From positions 1-64,000 of the forward strand of contig PHEE01000009.1 in assembly GCA_002842855.1 (NCBI GenBank): 64,000 bases of DNA, written 5' to 3'. Position 1 is the stretch's first letter. Each line of letters starts with the position of its first letter. This DNA is from Alphaproteobacteria bacterium HGW-Alphaproteobacteria-4 (GTDB taxonomy: Bacteria; Pseudomonadota; Alphaproteobacteria; Rhodobacterales; Rhodobacteraceae). The notes under the pieces were generated by a model, which saw only the letters and a list, made by a program, of their open reading frames with translations, made no database searches and had not been told where the DNA came from. Positions 38,525-47,584 of this stretch are shown here, in pieces. A program made the position numbers and the translations under genes.

Positions 38525-40201
38525 GTGACCGTCAAAACCGATATCGAAATTGCCCGCGCCGCAAAAAAGCTGCCGATCGCCCAGATCGGGGCGAAGCTGG
38601 GCATTCCGATGGAATCGCTTATTCCTTACGGCCACGATAAGGCCAAGGTGGACCGTGATTTCATCGCCGGGCTGGATGGGCGCGCGCAGGGCAAGCTGAT
38701 CCTTGTCACCGCAATCAACCCCACACCCGCAGGCGAGGGCAAGACCACCACCACCGTCGGCCTTGGCGATGCGCTGGCGCGGATCGGCAAGAAATCGGCA
38801 ATCTGCATCCGAGAGGCAAGCCTTGGCCCGAACTTCGGCATGAAGGGCGGCGCAGCGGGCGGCGGCTACGCGCAGATCGTGCCGATGGAAGAAATGAACC
38901 TGCATTTCACCGGCGATTTTCACGCCATCACCAGTGCGCACAACCTGCTGAGCGCGATGATCGACAACCACATCTACTGGGGCAACAGCCTTGAGATTGA
39001 CGAGCGCCGCATTGTCTGGCGCCGGGTGATGGACATGAACGACCGTGCGCTGCGCGACATGGTGGTGGGCCTGGGGGGCGTTTCCAACGGCTTTGCGCGG
39101 CAAACCGGGTTCGACATCACCGTGGCCTCGGAAGTGATGGCAATTCTGTGCCTGTCGAAAGACCTCGAAGACCTGCAAGACCGCCTTGGCCGTATCGTGG
39201 TGGCCTATCGGCGCGACAAGACCCCGGTCTATTGCCGCGACCTCAAGGCCGATGGCGCGATGACGGTGCTCTTGAAAGACGCGATGCAGCCAAACCTTGT
39301 GCAGACGCTCGAAAACACCCCGGCCTTTGTGCATGGCGGTCCGTTTGCCAACATCGCGCATGGCTGCAATTCGGTCATCGCCACCGAAACGGCGCTGAAG
39401 CTGGCAGAGTATGTGGTGACCGAGGCCGGGTTTGGCGCCGACCTTGGCGCCGAGAAGTTCTTTGACATCAAATGCCGCAAGGCGGGGCTGAAGCCTGCCG
39501 CGGCGGTGATCGTGGCCACGGTGCGGGCGATGAAGATGAATGGCGGCGTTGCCAAGGCCGACCTTGGAGCCGAAAACGTCGCCGCCGTGGTCAAAGGCTG
39601 CCCCAACCTTGGCCGCCACATCGCCAACGTAAAAGGCTTTGGCGTGCCGGTGGTGGTGGCGATCAACCATTTCACCTCGGATACCGAAGCCGAGATTGCC
39701 GCAGTAAAAGACTATGTCGCCAAACAGGGTGCCGAGGCGGTGCTGTGCCAGCACTGGGCAAGGGGCGGCGCGGGCGCCGAGGACCTTGCGCGCAAGGTGG
39801 TGGCGCTGGCCGAATCGGGCGCGGGGTCGTTCGCCCCGCTTTACCCCGACGAGATGGGCCTGTTCGACAAGATCGACACCATCGCGCGGCGCATCTATCA
39901 CGCAGGCGAGGTGATCGCCGACAAGGCGGTGCGCGATCAGCTGCGCGCGTGGGAAGCGGCGGGATACGGCCATTTCCCGGTCTGCATGGCGAAGACGCAA
40001 TACAGCTTTTCCACCGACCCCAACCTGCGCGGCGCCCCCAGCGGCCACACCCTGCCAATCCGCGAGGTGCGGCTGTCTGCCGGGGCTGGCTTCATTGTGG
40101 TGATCTGCGGCGAGATCATGACGATGCCGGGCCTACCCAAAGTGCCCTCGGCCGAAACCATCGGGCTGAATGCTGACGGGCTGGTGGTGGGCTTGTTCTG
40201 A
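38525..40201 (+). CDS. fhs: Formate-tetrahydrofolate ligase
   Basis: 558 residues with a GTG start at 38525 after GGAGGG. The P-loop-like TPAGEGKTT is at 67-75. [20 protein letters not shown] and the [11 protein letters not shown] region are hallmark segments. It makes 10-formyl-THF from formate and ATP. With FolD two genes downstream it can carry formate-derived carbon to methylene-THF, or run in reverse. A 114-bp upstream gap contains the likely promoter. Confidence 0.97.
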   Translation: MTVKTDIEIARAAKKLPIAQIGAKLGIPMESLIPYGHDKAKVDRDFIAGLDGRAQGKLILVTAINPTPAGEGKTTTTVGLGDALARIGKKSAICIREASLGPNFGMKGGAAGGGYAQIVPMEEMNLHFTGDFHAITSAHNLLSAMIDNHIYWGNSLEIDERRIVWRRVMDMNDRALRDMVVGLGGVSNGFARQTGFDITVASEVMAILCLSKDLEDLQDRLGRIVVAYRRDKTPVYCRDLKADGAMTVLLKDAMQPNLVQTLENTPAFVHGGPFANIAHGCNSVIATETALKLAEYVVTEAGFGADLGAEKFFDIKCRKAGLKPAAAVIVATVRAMKMNGGVAKADLGAENVAAVVKGCPNLGRHIANVKGFGVPVVVAINHFTSDTEAEIAAVKDYVAKQGAEAVLCQHWARGGAGAEDLARKVVALAESGAGSFAPLYPDEMGLFDKIDTIARRIYHAGEVIADKAVRDQLRAWEAAGYGHFPVCMAKTQYSFSTDPNLRGAPSGHTLPIREVRLSAGAGFIVVICGEIMTMPGLPKVPSAETIGLNADGLVVGLF

Positions 40202-40268
40202 GGCCGGGCTTGAGGTGGCGCGAAAAACCGGGCATTAGCCCTGCATCCGCCGCCTTTGGAGCCAGCGC

Positions 40269-40574
40269 ATGAAACCCCCTGCCCAGATCGCCAGCATGGC
40301 CGAGTTGCGCGCCGAGATCGACGCGCTCGACGCCCGACTGGTGGCGAGTTTGGCCAGCCGCGCCCGGCTGATCGACCGTGCGGCGGAACTCAAGTCCGCC
40401 GAGGGTATGCCTGCGCTGGTGCCCGCGCGGGTGGCCGAGGTTCTGGCGCATGTGCGTGCGCAGGCGCTGGCGCGGGGGCTTGATCCGTTGTTGGCCGAGG
40501 CGCTCTGGCGGCAGATCATCGACTGGTCGATTGACCGCGAAGAAGCGGTTTTGGGAAAGGGAGAGGGCGCATGA
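40269..40574 (+). CDS. AroQ-type chorismate mutase
   Basis: 101 residues, all helical. [22 protein letters not shown] (split around 10-31) followed by [11 protein letters not shown] is the AroQ core, with the active-site Arg and Lys. It would rearrange chorismate to prephenate for Phe/Tyr synthesis, or act on isochorismate as a pyruvate lyase. It lies between fhs and folD with an ATGA overlap to folD, an odd partner for C1-folate genes. No other shikimate-pathway gene is in the window. Confidence 0.85.
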   Translation: MKPPAQIASMAELRAEIDALDARLVASLASRARLIDRAAELKSAEGMPALVPARVAEVLAHVRAQALARGLDPLLAEALWRQIIDWSIDREEAVLGKGEGA

Positions 40575-41461
40575 CTGCCACCATCATTGACGGCAAGGCC
40601 TTTGCGGCAAAGGTGCGCGGCAAGGTGGCCGAGCATGTGGCGCGGCTCAAATCCGATTACGGTATTGCGCCGGGGCTGGCCGTGGTGCTGGTCGGGGCCG
40701 ACCCCGCCTCCGAAGTTTATGTCCGCAACAAGGGCATCGCCACCCGCGAAACCGGAATGCAGAGTTTTGAGCACAAGCTGCCCGCCGATGTCTCTGCCGC
40801 CGCGCTATACGCGCTGATCGACCGGCTGAACGCCGACCCCACCGTGCACGGCATTCTGGTGCAGTTTCCGGTGCCGGCGCATCTGAGTGAGGCCGAGATT
40901 GTGGCGCGGATCGACCCGGCCAAGGATGTGGACGGGTTGCATGTGCTCAACGCCGGGCTACTGGCCACCGGCGGGCGGGCAATGGTTTCCTGCACGCCCC
41001 TGGGCTGCCTGATGCTGCTGCGCGACCAGTTGGGAAGCCTTGCGGGGATGAACGCGGTGGTGGTGGGGCGCTCGAACCTTGTCGGCAAGCCGATGGCGCA
41101 ACTGCTCTTGCGCGACAGTTGCACCGTGACCATTGCACATTCGCGCACCCGCGACCTTGCCGCGGTGTGCCGGGGCGCCGACATTCTGGTGGCGGCAGTA
41201 GGGCGGCCACGGATGATTACCGGCGATTTCATCAAACCCGGCGCCACGGTCATTGACGTGGGCATCAATCGCATCGCGCAGGACGGCAAGACCCGGCTTA
41301 TCGGCGATGTCGATTTTGCTTCGGCGGTGGCGGTGGCGGGGGCGATTACGCCGGTGCCGGGCGGTGTGGGGCCCATGACCATTGCCTGCCTCTTGGCAAA
41401 TACGGTGACGGCGGCGTGCCGCGCGAACGGGCTGGCGGAACCCGAGGGACTGACCGCCTGA
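40571..41461 (+). CDS. folD: Bifunctional methylene-THF dehydrogenase / cyclohydrolase
   Basis: 296 residues. [14 protein letters not shown] near the N-terminus contains the catalytic region. [10 protein letters not shown]-like [15 protein letters not shown] and [18 protein letters not shown] (NADP-binding) are typical. It interconverts methylene-THF, methenyl-THF and 10-formyl-THF. The ATG overlaps the chorismate mutase stop (ATGA), so the pair is translationally coupled. It is convergent with a thioesterase gene 18 bp away. Confidence 0.96.
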   Translation: MTATIIDGKAFAAKVRGKVAEHVARLKSDYGIAPGLAVVLVGADPASEVYVRNKGIATRETGMQSFEHKLPADVSAAALYALIDRLNADPTVHGILVQFPVPAHLSEAEIVARIDPAKDVDGLHVLNAGLLATGGRAMVSCTPLGCLMLLRDQLGSLAGMNAVVVGRSNLVGKPMAQLLLRDSCTVTIAHSRTRDLAAVCRGADILVAAVGRPRMITGDFIKPGATVIDVGINRIAQDGKTRLIGDVDFASAVAVAGAITPVPGGVGPMTIACLLANTVTAACRANGLAEPEGLTA

Positions 41462-41479
41462 GCGGCGGCATGAAGTCAT

Positions 41480-41905
41480 CTATGCCGGATCAACCGGCAC
41501 CATCGTGCCTTGCAGCACCGCGATCAGGCGGCGCGCGCCGTCCGCCGCCTCGGCCTCGACCTCGGCGGTAACCACCACCAGCCGCCGCCCCGCCTTGACC
41601 ACCCGCCCGCTGGCGATCAGCCGCACCCCAACTGCGGGGGCCAGAAGGTTGATCTTCATCTCGGCGGTCATCACCTCGCGCCCCGGCTCCATCAGCGTCA
41701 GCGCGGCGTAGCCTGCGGCGGTGTCGCCCAGGGCGAAGGTCACGCCCGCGTGCCCCGCGCCGTGCTGCTGCCCCATCTCGGGCAACAGCGGCGCGGTAAT
41801 CTCGCAGCGCCCATCGGCCAGCGCGGTGATCTCGGCCCCGATCGTGCGCATCATCGTCTGGGTTGCGAAACTCGCGCCGATCCGGGTCTGTGCGGGGTGC
41901 ATCAT
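41480..41905 (-). CDS. PaaI-like hotdog thioesterase
   Basis: 141 residues from the ATG at 41905 (GAGGAAACC before it; a second ATG follows at 41902). The pattern GQQHGAGHAGVTFALGDTAAG (split about 45-65) and MTAEMKINLLAPA is typical of PaaI/YdiI hotdog thioesterases, with the catalytic Asp/Glu in the central helix. They hydrolyse aryl- or acyl-CoA. No phenylacetate genes are nearby. It is divergent from the LytTR gene. Confidence 0.82.
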   Translation of the reverse strand: MMHPAQTRIGASFATQTMMRTIGAEITALADGRCEITAPLLPEMGQQHGAGHAGVTFALGDTAAGYAALTLMEPGREVMTAEMKINLLAPAVGVRLIASGRVVKAGRRLVVVTAEVEAEAADGARRLIAVLQGTMVPVDPA

Positions 41906-42025
41906 GGCGGTTTCCTCGGCTCTGCGCCGATCAAAGCGCGCAAGCGCTGCACTGGCAAGACCCATTGCGCGCTGCCCGCAAAACAGCTAGCAGAAACAAG
42001 AGAGTTTCATTCGAGCGAGAGGTTG

Positions 42026-42808
42026 ATGACCTCTTTTTTTCGCCAGTGGTTGGCCAATTTTCTGGCCAGGTCGGTCCTATACGCCTGGGCCGTGATGTCG
42101 GCTTTTGCAGTTGCAGCCGGGCCGTTTGGCACGTTCCACGTATTTTCGCTGATGCAACGGCTGGTGTTCTGGCCAACCACCTTTGCCGCCGCGCTGATAA
42201 TTGCAGCGGGTCTGCGGGCGTTTTTCGAAAGCACCTTGGGCATCAAGATGTTTCTTGTTTACGCGCCCCTGACTGCCGCGGCGATGGCCTTGGTGTTGAC
42301 GCCGCCACTGTGGGTGGTGACGCAGCGGTTTGCGGGGCCAAGGGCCGCCGAATTGCACGGCTACTGGGCGATGGCACTTTTCGTGTTCGCCGCCTCGATC
42401 AGCATCTCGGCCATTCGCCACGCAGTGCGTGGTCACGCCGCACCGGCGTTGCAACCTGCCTTTGCCGGTCCGACGCCGCGCATTTTTGCGCGTTTGCCCG
42501 AACATCTGCGCGCGCCGCTTTTGCGGCTCACGGTGCGCGATCACTATGTCGAGGTTGCGACCGAGGCCGGAACCCACTCCCTGCTGTTGCGACTGGCCGA
42601 CGCGATAGCGGAAGCCGAGGGTGTTGCGGGCGCAAGGGTGCATCGGTCGCACTGGGTGGCCGTGGCTGCGGTCGTGGGTGCCGAAGCAACGGCGGGCAAG
42701 CTCGAACTTTGCCTGACCGATGGCAGCCGGGTGCCGGTGTCCAAGACCTACCGCTCGGCGGCGCAGGCGTTGCTTGGCGCGCAGTTTGCCGCTGCCACCG
42801 ACCGCTGA
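42026..42808 (+). CDS. Membrane-bound LytTR DNA-binding regulator
   Basis: 260 residues. Four hydrophobic helices (about 12-125) are followed by a LytTR domain (about 160-250): RLTVRDHYVEVATEAGTHSLLLR, then ARVHRSHWVAVAAV and GSRVPVSKTYR. The membrane part has no receiver or kinase features, so this is a one-component regulator that binds DNA from the membrane. The signal and targets are unknown. LytTR proteins often control their own neighbourhood; here the gene lies between a divergent thioesterase and convergent pdeM. Confidence 0.85.
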   Translation: MTSFFRQWLANFLARSVLYAWAVMSAFAVAAGPFGTFHVFSLMQRLVFWPTTFAAALIIAAGLRAFFESTLGIKMFLVYAPLTAAAMALVLTPPLWVVTQRFAGPRAAELHGYWAMALFVFAASISISAIRHAVRGHAAPALQPAFAGPTPRIFARLPEHLRAPLLRLTVRDHYVEVATEAGTHSLLLRLADAIAEAEGVAGARVHRSHWVAVAAVVGAEATAGKLELCLTDGSRVPVSKTYRSAAQALLGAQFAAATDR

Positions 42809-42818
42809 AGGCCGAAGT

Positions 42819-43469
42819 TCAGTCGGGCAACGGTATTGCCAGCGCCCGTCTGCCCGTCAATACGGCCAGCGCGCCCGGTCGCATCAGCGCCATCAGCGCG
42901 GGGTCGGTGCAAATCAGGCCACCGGTAAAGGCACCGAAGGCAGGCAGAATTGCCCTTGCCCTGTCGATCAGAAAGCAGGGGCGCGAAGCCCCCCCCAGCC
43001 GCGCCTTGGGGTGGTAGTGCCCCGAAACCTCGCCCGCCGTCGCGCCCGCTTCGGCGACATGGCAAAACCACAGCGGCCCCCGCGCCAAAGCCGAAATGTG
43101 CGTGCCCCCCAGTGCTACCGGGCCGGGGTCGTGGTTGCCCTCGACCCATACCCACGCGCGCCCGGCCATCAGACGCGCCAGCCACAGCGCCTCGACCTCG
43201 GGCAACTCAGCCGCCTCCAGATCGTCGAAGCTGTCGCCAAGGCAGATCACCTCGGCGGGGTCGAGTGCTGCAATCTCGCTGTCAAGCCGCGCCAGGGTGG
43301 CTTGTGTGTCATAGGGCGGCAACAGCGCGCCGCCACGCCGAGCCAGCCGTTCGGCCTTGCCGAAATGCAGATCCGAAACCACCAGCAGCCGCCGCGCCCC
43401 CCACCAGAGCGCGCCCGACGCCCGCGCCACCAGCGCAGCCCCTGCCAGATCAAACGCGTGCCCGTTCAT
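42819..43469 (-). CDS. pdeM: Ligase-associated endonuclease PdeM
   Basis: 216 residues of the calcineurin-like phosphoesterase fold. All metal motifs are visible: VSDLHFGKAERLARRG (about 31-46), CLGDSFDD, EGNHDPG and GHYHPKAR. PdeM is the partner of an Lhr-type helicase, an ATP-dependent ligase and an exonuclease in a predicted DNA-damage pathway. It lies 29 bp downstream of lhr on the same strand. The ligase and exonuclease genes are not in this stretch. Confidence 0.9.
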   Translation of the reverse strand: MNGHAFDLAGAALVARASGALWWGARRLLVVSDLHFGKAERLARRGGALLPPYDTQATLARLDSEIAALDPAEVICLGDSFDDLEAAELPEVEALWLARLMAGRAWVWVEGNHDPGPVALGGTHISALARGPLWFCHVAEAGATAGEVSGHYHPKARLGGASRPCFLIDRARAILPAFGAFTGGLICTDPALMALMRPGALAVLTGRRALAIPLPD

Positions 43470-43498
43470 GGCCGCTTCCTGTTTGCCGTGCCATCCAT

Positions 43499-45883
43499 CT
43501 ACCGCAACCCCGCCGCTGCCATCAAACGAGCCGCCTCGGATGCCATCAACCGCTCGCGCCCCTCGCCCTGCACCGCGACCTTGCCCACCTCCAGCAGCAA
43601 GGGTGCGGCAAGCGGCGGAACCTGATCGAGCCTGCGCAGATCGACCCGGCCGCCAAACCGCGCCAGCATCGCCTTAACCCTTTCGGCGTCAACCATGCCG
43701 CGCAACGCCGCGTCGCGGGTAATTCGCAGCAGCAGGTGGCCGGGGTCGTGGCGGGCCAGTGTGTCATAGAGAATGTCCGACGAAAACGTGGTCTGCCGCC
43801 CGCTCTTGCGTTTGCCCGGAAGGTTGCGCTGGATCAGCCCCGCGACCGTCGCCACCGGCCGAAACGCGCGCTTCATCACCGAGGTTTGCTCGAACCACTC
43901 GATCAGCCCTTCATGCAGCGCGGCGGGGCGCAGCAGCCCTGGGGCTTCGTGCAGGGGTTCCAACCCCCAGACCAGCACCGCGCAATCTGACGCGACAAAC
44001 CCGAGCGGCGCCAGCCCGGCGGCCTCCATCCGCCGGGTCAGCACCATCCCCAGGGTCTGCATCGCATTGCGCCCGGCAAAGCCCCAGAAACAGGCGTATT
44101 CCAGCCCCTCGTGCGGAAAGCTTTCCACCAGCATCGCCTCGGGCCCGGGCAGCGCCGAAACATCAGCCTGCAAGGCCAGCCAGTCGCGCGTGTGGGCGGG
44201 CAGGCGCGGGTCGGGGGTGCCGATCTGCGCCAGCACCCGCGCCGAAAGAGCGGTCGAGGTGGAAAACTTCGACCCCGAAAACACCGCGATCTTCGGCCTT
44301 CGAGCAGCGGATCGGCTGACCTCTACCGTCAACTCGTTCAGCCCTTCGAACCGCACCACCTGCCCGCCGATCAGAAAGCTGTCGCCGGGCGAAAGCGTGG
44401 CGGCAAAGGCCTCTTCGATCTCGCCCAAGGGGGCACCGCCGCGCTGCATCCGCACCTTCATGGTTTCCGTTTCGACGATGGTGCCGATATTCATGCGCAG
44501 ATCGCGCGCCGTGCGTGGGTCGCGCAAGGACCATAGCCCCTCGCGCAGCATCAGCCGCCGCCAGCGGTCATAGGCGCGCAGGGCGTAGCCGCCGGTGGCG
44601 CAGAAATCGAGGCAGGCGTCAAAATCGGTGCGGCTGAGCGCGGCGTATGGCCCGGCGCGGCGCGTTTCGGCGAATGTCGCCTCGGCATCGAACGGCCCGG
44701 CGCAGGCGGTCAGCGCAAGGTGTTGGCAAAGCACGTCGAGCGCGCCGGGCGGGCGCGGCTCGCCATCAAGCTCGTGCGCGCGCACCGCTTCCAGCGCCGC
44801 CCAGCATTCGATCACCTCAAAGCGGTTGGCGGGCACGAGGAACGCCTTTGAAGGTGCCCCGGCGCGGTGGTTGGCGCGCCCGATCCGCTGCACCAGCCGT
44901 TTCACGTTTTTCGGCGCGCCGACTTGAATCACCAGATCGACCGCGCCCCAATCCAGCCCCAGATCGAGGCTGCCGGTGGCCACCACGGCGCGCAAGCTGC
45001 CCGCCGCCATTGCCGCCTCGGTGCGCTCGCGCACCTCGCGCGCAAGGCTGCCGTGGTGAATGCCTATGGCGAGGTTGTCGGCGTTTGCCAGCCAGAGGTC
45101 GTGAAAGAACAGCTCGGCTTGGGCGCGGGTGTTGTGAAAGATGATGGTGGTGCGATGCGCCGCGACCTGTTCCAGAATCTCTGGAATCGCATAGCGCCCG
45201 CCGCCCCCGGCCCAAGGTGGCGGCTGGGTGGCGAGCATCGAAATGTCGGGGTCGGGCCCGGGTTCTGCGGTCAAGATCGCGCAACCCTCGGGCGCCAGAA
45301 ACCGCGCCAGCGCGGCGGGGTCTTCAACCGTGGCGCTCAGGCCCACCCGGCGCAGACCGGGGGCGAGGCTTTGCAGCCGCGCGAGGCCGAGGCTAAGTTG
45401 ATCGCCGCGCTTGCTTTCGGCCAGCGCGTGGATCTCGTCGATCACCACCCTGTGCAGCCCGCCAAAGATGCGCGGCGCGTCGGGGTAGCTGAGCAGCAGC
45501 GCAAGGCTTTCCGGCGTGGTCAGCAAGATCTGCGGCGGTGCCGCGCGCTGGTTGCGCCGCGCGTGCTGCGAGGTATCGCCGGTGCGGTCTTCGATGCGGA
45601 TGTCCAGCCCGATTTCGGCCACCGGCTGCGTGAGGTTGCGCCGGATATCGACGGCAAGGGCTTTCAGCGGCGAGATATAAAGCGTGTGCAGGCCGGGGCC
45701 GGGGTTTTCGGCCAGCTCGGCCAGGGTGGGCAGAAACCCCGCCAGGGTCTTGCCGCCGCCGGTGGGGGCAATCAGCAGCGTGGCAGGCGCATCGGCGGCC
45801 GCCAGCATCGCCCGCTGGTGCGGGCGCAGGTGCCAGCCTTTGGAGGCAAGCCAGTGGGCAATGGGGGCGGGCAGCGGCTGCAT
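43499..45883 (-). CDS. lhr: Ligase-associated DEXH-box helicase (Lhr type)
   Basis: 794 residues. Walker A APTGGGKT is at 39-46 and Walker B DEIH at 149-152. Helicase C-terminal motifs follow (HHGSLAREVRERTE, QRIGRANHRAGAPS), then the winged-helix and Lhr-core domain (ECWAALEAVRAHE, GDSFLIGGQVVRFEG, CFWGFAGRNAMQTL). The length is that of the short Lhr form linked to PdeM and LigB/LigC-like ligases. It unwinds DNA during repair. It is divergent from the DUF1203 gene with a 127-bp promoter gap. Confidence 0.93.
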   Translation of the reverse strand: MQPLPAPIAHWLASKGWHLRPHQRAMLAAADAPATLLIAPTGGGKTLAGFLPTLAELAENPGPGLHTLYISPLKALAVDIRRNLTQPVAEIGLDIRIEDRTGDTSQHARRNQRAAPPQILLTTPESLALLLSYPDAPRIFGGLHRVVIDEIHALAESKRGDQLSLGLARLQSLAPGLRRVGLSATVEDPAALARFLAPEGCAILTAEPGPDPDISMLATQPPPWAGGGGRYAIPEILEQVAAHRTTIIFHNTRAQAELFFHDLWLANADNLAIGIHHGSLAREVRERTEAAMAAGSLRAVVATGSLDLGLDWGAVDLVIQVGAPKNVKRLVQRIGRANHRAGAPSKAFLVPANRFEVIECWAALEAVRAHELDGEPRPPGALDVLCQHLALTACAGPFDAEATFAETRRAGPYAALSRTDFDACLDFCATGGYALRAYDRWRRLMLREGLWSLRDPRTARDLRMNIGTIVETETMKVRMQRGGAPLGEIEEAFAATLSPGDSFLIGGQVVRFEGLNELTVEVSRSAARRPKIAVFSGSKFSTSTALSARVLAQIGTPDPRLPAHTRDWLALQADVSALPGPEAMLVESFPHEGLEYACFWGFAGRNAMQTLGMVLTRRMEAAGLAPLGFVASDCAVLVWGLEPLHEAPGLLRPAALHEGLIEWFEQTSVMKRAFRPVATVAGLIQRNLPGKRKSGRQTTFSSDILYDTLARHDPGHLLLRITRDAALRGMVDAERVKAMLARFGGRVDLRRLDQVPPLAAPLLLEVGKVAVQGEGRERLMASEAARLMAAAGLR

Positions 45884-46010
45884 GCGGGCAGTCTAGGCGA
45901 TGCGGTGGGCCGGGGGGAAGGGCACCGGCGCGGCAGATTGCGCAGCTTCCGGGTCGCAGGCGCGCGGTTGCGGAGGCAGGGTTGGGCGCGCCACGCCAAG
46001 GGAGACCACC

Positions 46011-46481
46011 ATGCCAACGCCGCTTTTCACCGCCTTGCCGACCGCCACCGTCCGCGCCTTTCAGGCGGGTGGCCCCGATGCCAACGGCCAGCCACCCGAG
46101 CGGGTGCTGGCCGAAGGCGCGGGCAACCCCTGCCGCCACTGCCTGCAAATGATCGAACCCGGCGCGCCGATGCTGATACTGGCGCACCGCCCGTTTCCCG
46201 CGCCGCAGCCCTATGCCGAGGTCGGCCCGATCTTTCTGCACGCCGAGCGCTGCGCGGCCGCCGCCCCCAGCCCCGATCTGCCCGCAATCCTCGCCTCGCC
46301 CGAATACATCGTGCGCGGCTATGGGGCGGATCACCGCATCGTCTATGGCACCGGCGGGGTGGTGGCGCGGGCGGGCATTGCGGCGCGGGCGGGCGAGCTG
46401 CTCGCCGACCCCGGCATTGCCTATGTGCATGTGCGATCCGCCCGCAACAATTGCTACCAGTGCCGGGTCGAGCGGGGGTAG
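46011..46481 (+). CDS. DUF1203-family protein
   Basis: 156 residues from the ATG at 46011. The stretch NPCRHCLQMIEPGAPMLIL, then a VGPIFLHAERC segment and the C-terminal YVHVRSARNNCYQCRVE are marks of DUF1203, a small cytosolic family of unknown role. Paired cysteines (CRHC, CYQC) could bind metal. The stop lies 3 bp from the stop of the convergent SEL1 gene. An in-frame start at 45900 adds low-complexity sequence and is rejected. Confidence 0.8.
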   Translation: MPTPLFTALPTATVRAFQAGGPDANGQPPERVLAEGAGNPCRHCLQMIEPGAPMLILAHRPFPAPQPYAEVGPIFLHAERCAAAAPSPDLPAILASPEYIVRGYGADHRIVYGTGGVVARAGIAARAGELLADPGIAYVHVRSARNNCYQCRVERG

Positions 46482-46484
46482 GCC

Positions 46485-47510
46485 TCAGTCGCAGCGGGTG
46501 TAGCTGGAAGCAAGGCACTCCCGCGCCCGCCGCTGCGCTTCCGAGATGTCGGCGGGGGTCATGGCGGCGGCAATGGCATCGCGCGCAGCCGGGGCACGGT
46601 CGTTGCCGTTGGCCGCGGCGAGGTTGGCCCACATGTGGGCGGTGATGAAGTCCTGCGGCACGCCTTGGCCTTTGGCATACTTCACCCCAAGGTTGTTTTG
46701 CGCCCCGGCGTTGCCCTGTTCCGCTGCGAGGCGGTAGAGGCGCGCGGCCTCGGCATGGTCCTGGGGCACGCCTTGGCCATTGGCATACATCACCGCGAGG
46801 TTGTTTTGCGCCCCGGCGTTGCCCTGCTCCGCCGCGAGGCGGTAAAGGCGCGCGGCCTCGGCATGGTCCTGCGGCACGCCTTGGCCATTGTCATACATCC
46901 GCCCGAGATTGAATTGCGCCGCAGCGATGCCCTGCTCCGCCGCGAGGCGGTAGAGGCGCACAGCCTCGGCATAGTCCTGCGGCAAGCCTTGGCCATTGTC
47001 ATACATAAACCCGAGGTTGACTTGCGCCCCGGCGTCGCCCTGCTCGGCCGCGAGGCGGTAAAGGCGCGCGGCCTCGGCATGGTCCTGCGGCACGCCTTGG
47101 CCTATTCGATACATGTTGCCGAGGTTGAATTGCGCGTTGGCGTGCCCCTGTTCCGCCGCGAGGCGGTAGAGGCGCGCGGCCTCGGCATAGTCCTGGGGCA
47201 CGCCTTGGCCATTGGCATACATCACCCCGAGATTGTATTGCGCCCCGGCGTTGCCCTGCTCCGCCGCGAGGCGGTAGAGGCGCGCGGCCTCGGCATGGTC
47301 TTGCGCCACGCCTTGACCATTGGCATACATCACCCCGAGGTTGTATTGCGCCTTGGCATCCCCCGCGTCTGCCAACGGCTTCAGTTCTGCAAGTGCCGTC
47401 GCGTAATCGCCAGCCAAAGCAGCCGCCAGCCCCGCCGCGAAATCCGCCCTTGCCGCCCCCGCCGTCAGCGCCAGCCCCGCCACGACCGCCCAAACCCAAG
47501 ACCTGCGCAT
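46485..47510 (-). CDS. Exported SEL1-repeat protein, copy 1
   Basis: 341 residues from the ATG at 47510. A signal peptide (MRRSWVWAVVAGLALTAGAA, cut near ARA) is followed by a short helical lead. Seven 36-residue SEL1 repeats follow (about 52-303) of the form [31 protein letters not shown]. The last repeat diverges, and a C-terminal cap ends REC-LASS-Y-TR-CD. SEL1 arrays are protein-binding scaffolds; a periplasmic site is inferred from the signal. It is downstream of two related genes on the same strand. The partner is unknown. Confidence 0.88.
   Translation of the reverse strand: MRRSWVWAVVAGLALTAGAARADFAAGLAAALAGDYATALAELKPLADAGDAKAQYNLGVMYANGQGVAQDHAEAARLYRLAAEQGNAGAQYNLGVMYANGQGVPQDYAEAARLYRLAAEQGHANAQFNLGNMYRIGQGVPQDHAEAARLYRLAAEQGDAGAQVNLGFMYDNGQGLPQDYAEAVRLYRLAAEQGIAAAQFNLGRMYDNGQGVPQDHAEAARLYRLAAEQGNAGAQNNLAVMYANGQGVPQDHAEAARLYRLAAEQGNAGAQNNLGVKYAKGQGVPQDFITAHMWANLAAANGNDRAPAARDAIAAAMTPADISEAQRRARECLASSYTRCD
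46602..47357 (-). repeat. Seven 108-bp tandem coding repeats
   Basis: These are the DNA units behind the SEL1 repeats of copy 1. Adjacent units, especially 1, 2, 5 and 6, are nearly identical at base level as well as in protein, including synonymous positions. This points to recent duplication or gene conversion, and to a region where unit number may vary and where short-read assembly may collapse units. Confidence 0.8.
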
Positions 47511-47584
47511 GCTGCCCCCCGCGTTACAACCGGGCGCAATGCTACCCGCAGCGCCCGCAATCGCCAACCGCAGCGGTGCCGCAG

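Noticed and set aside
46602-47357. Possible CRISPR array because of regular repeats
   Set aside because: Units of 108 bp are contiguous, without spacers, and encode SEL1 repeats in frame.
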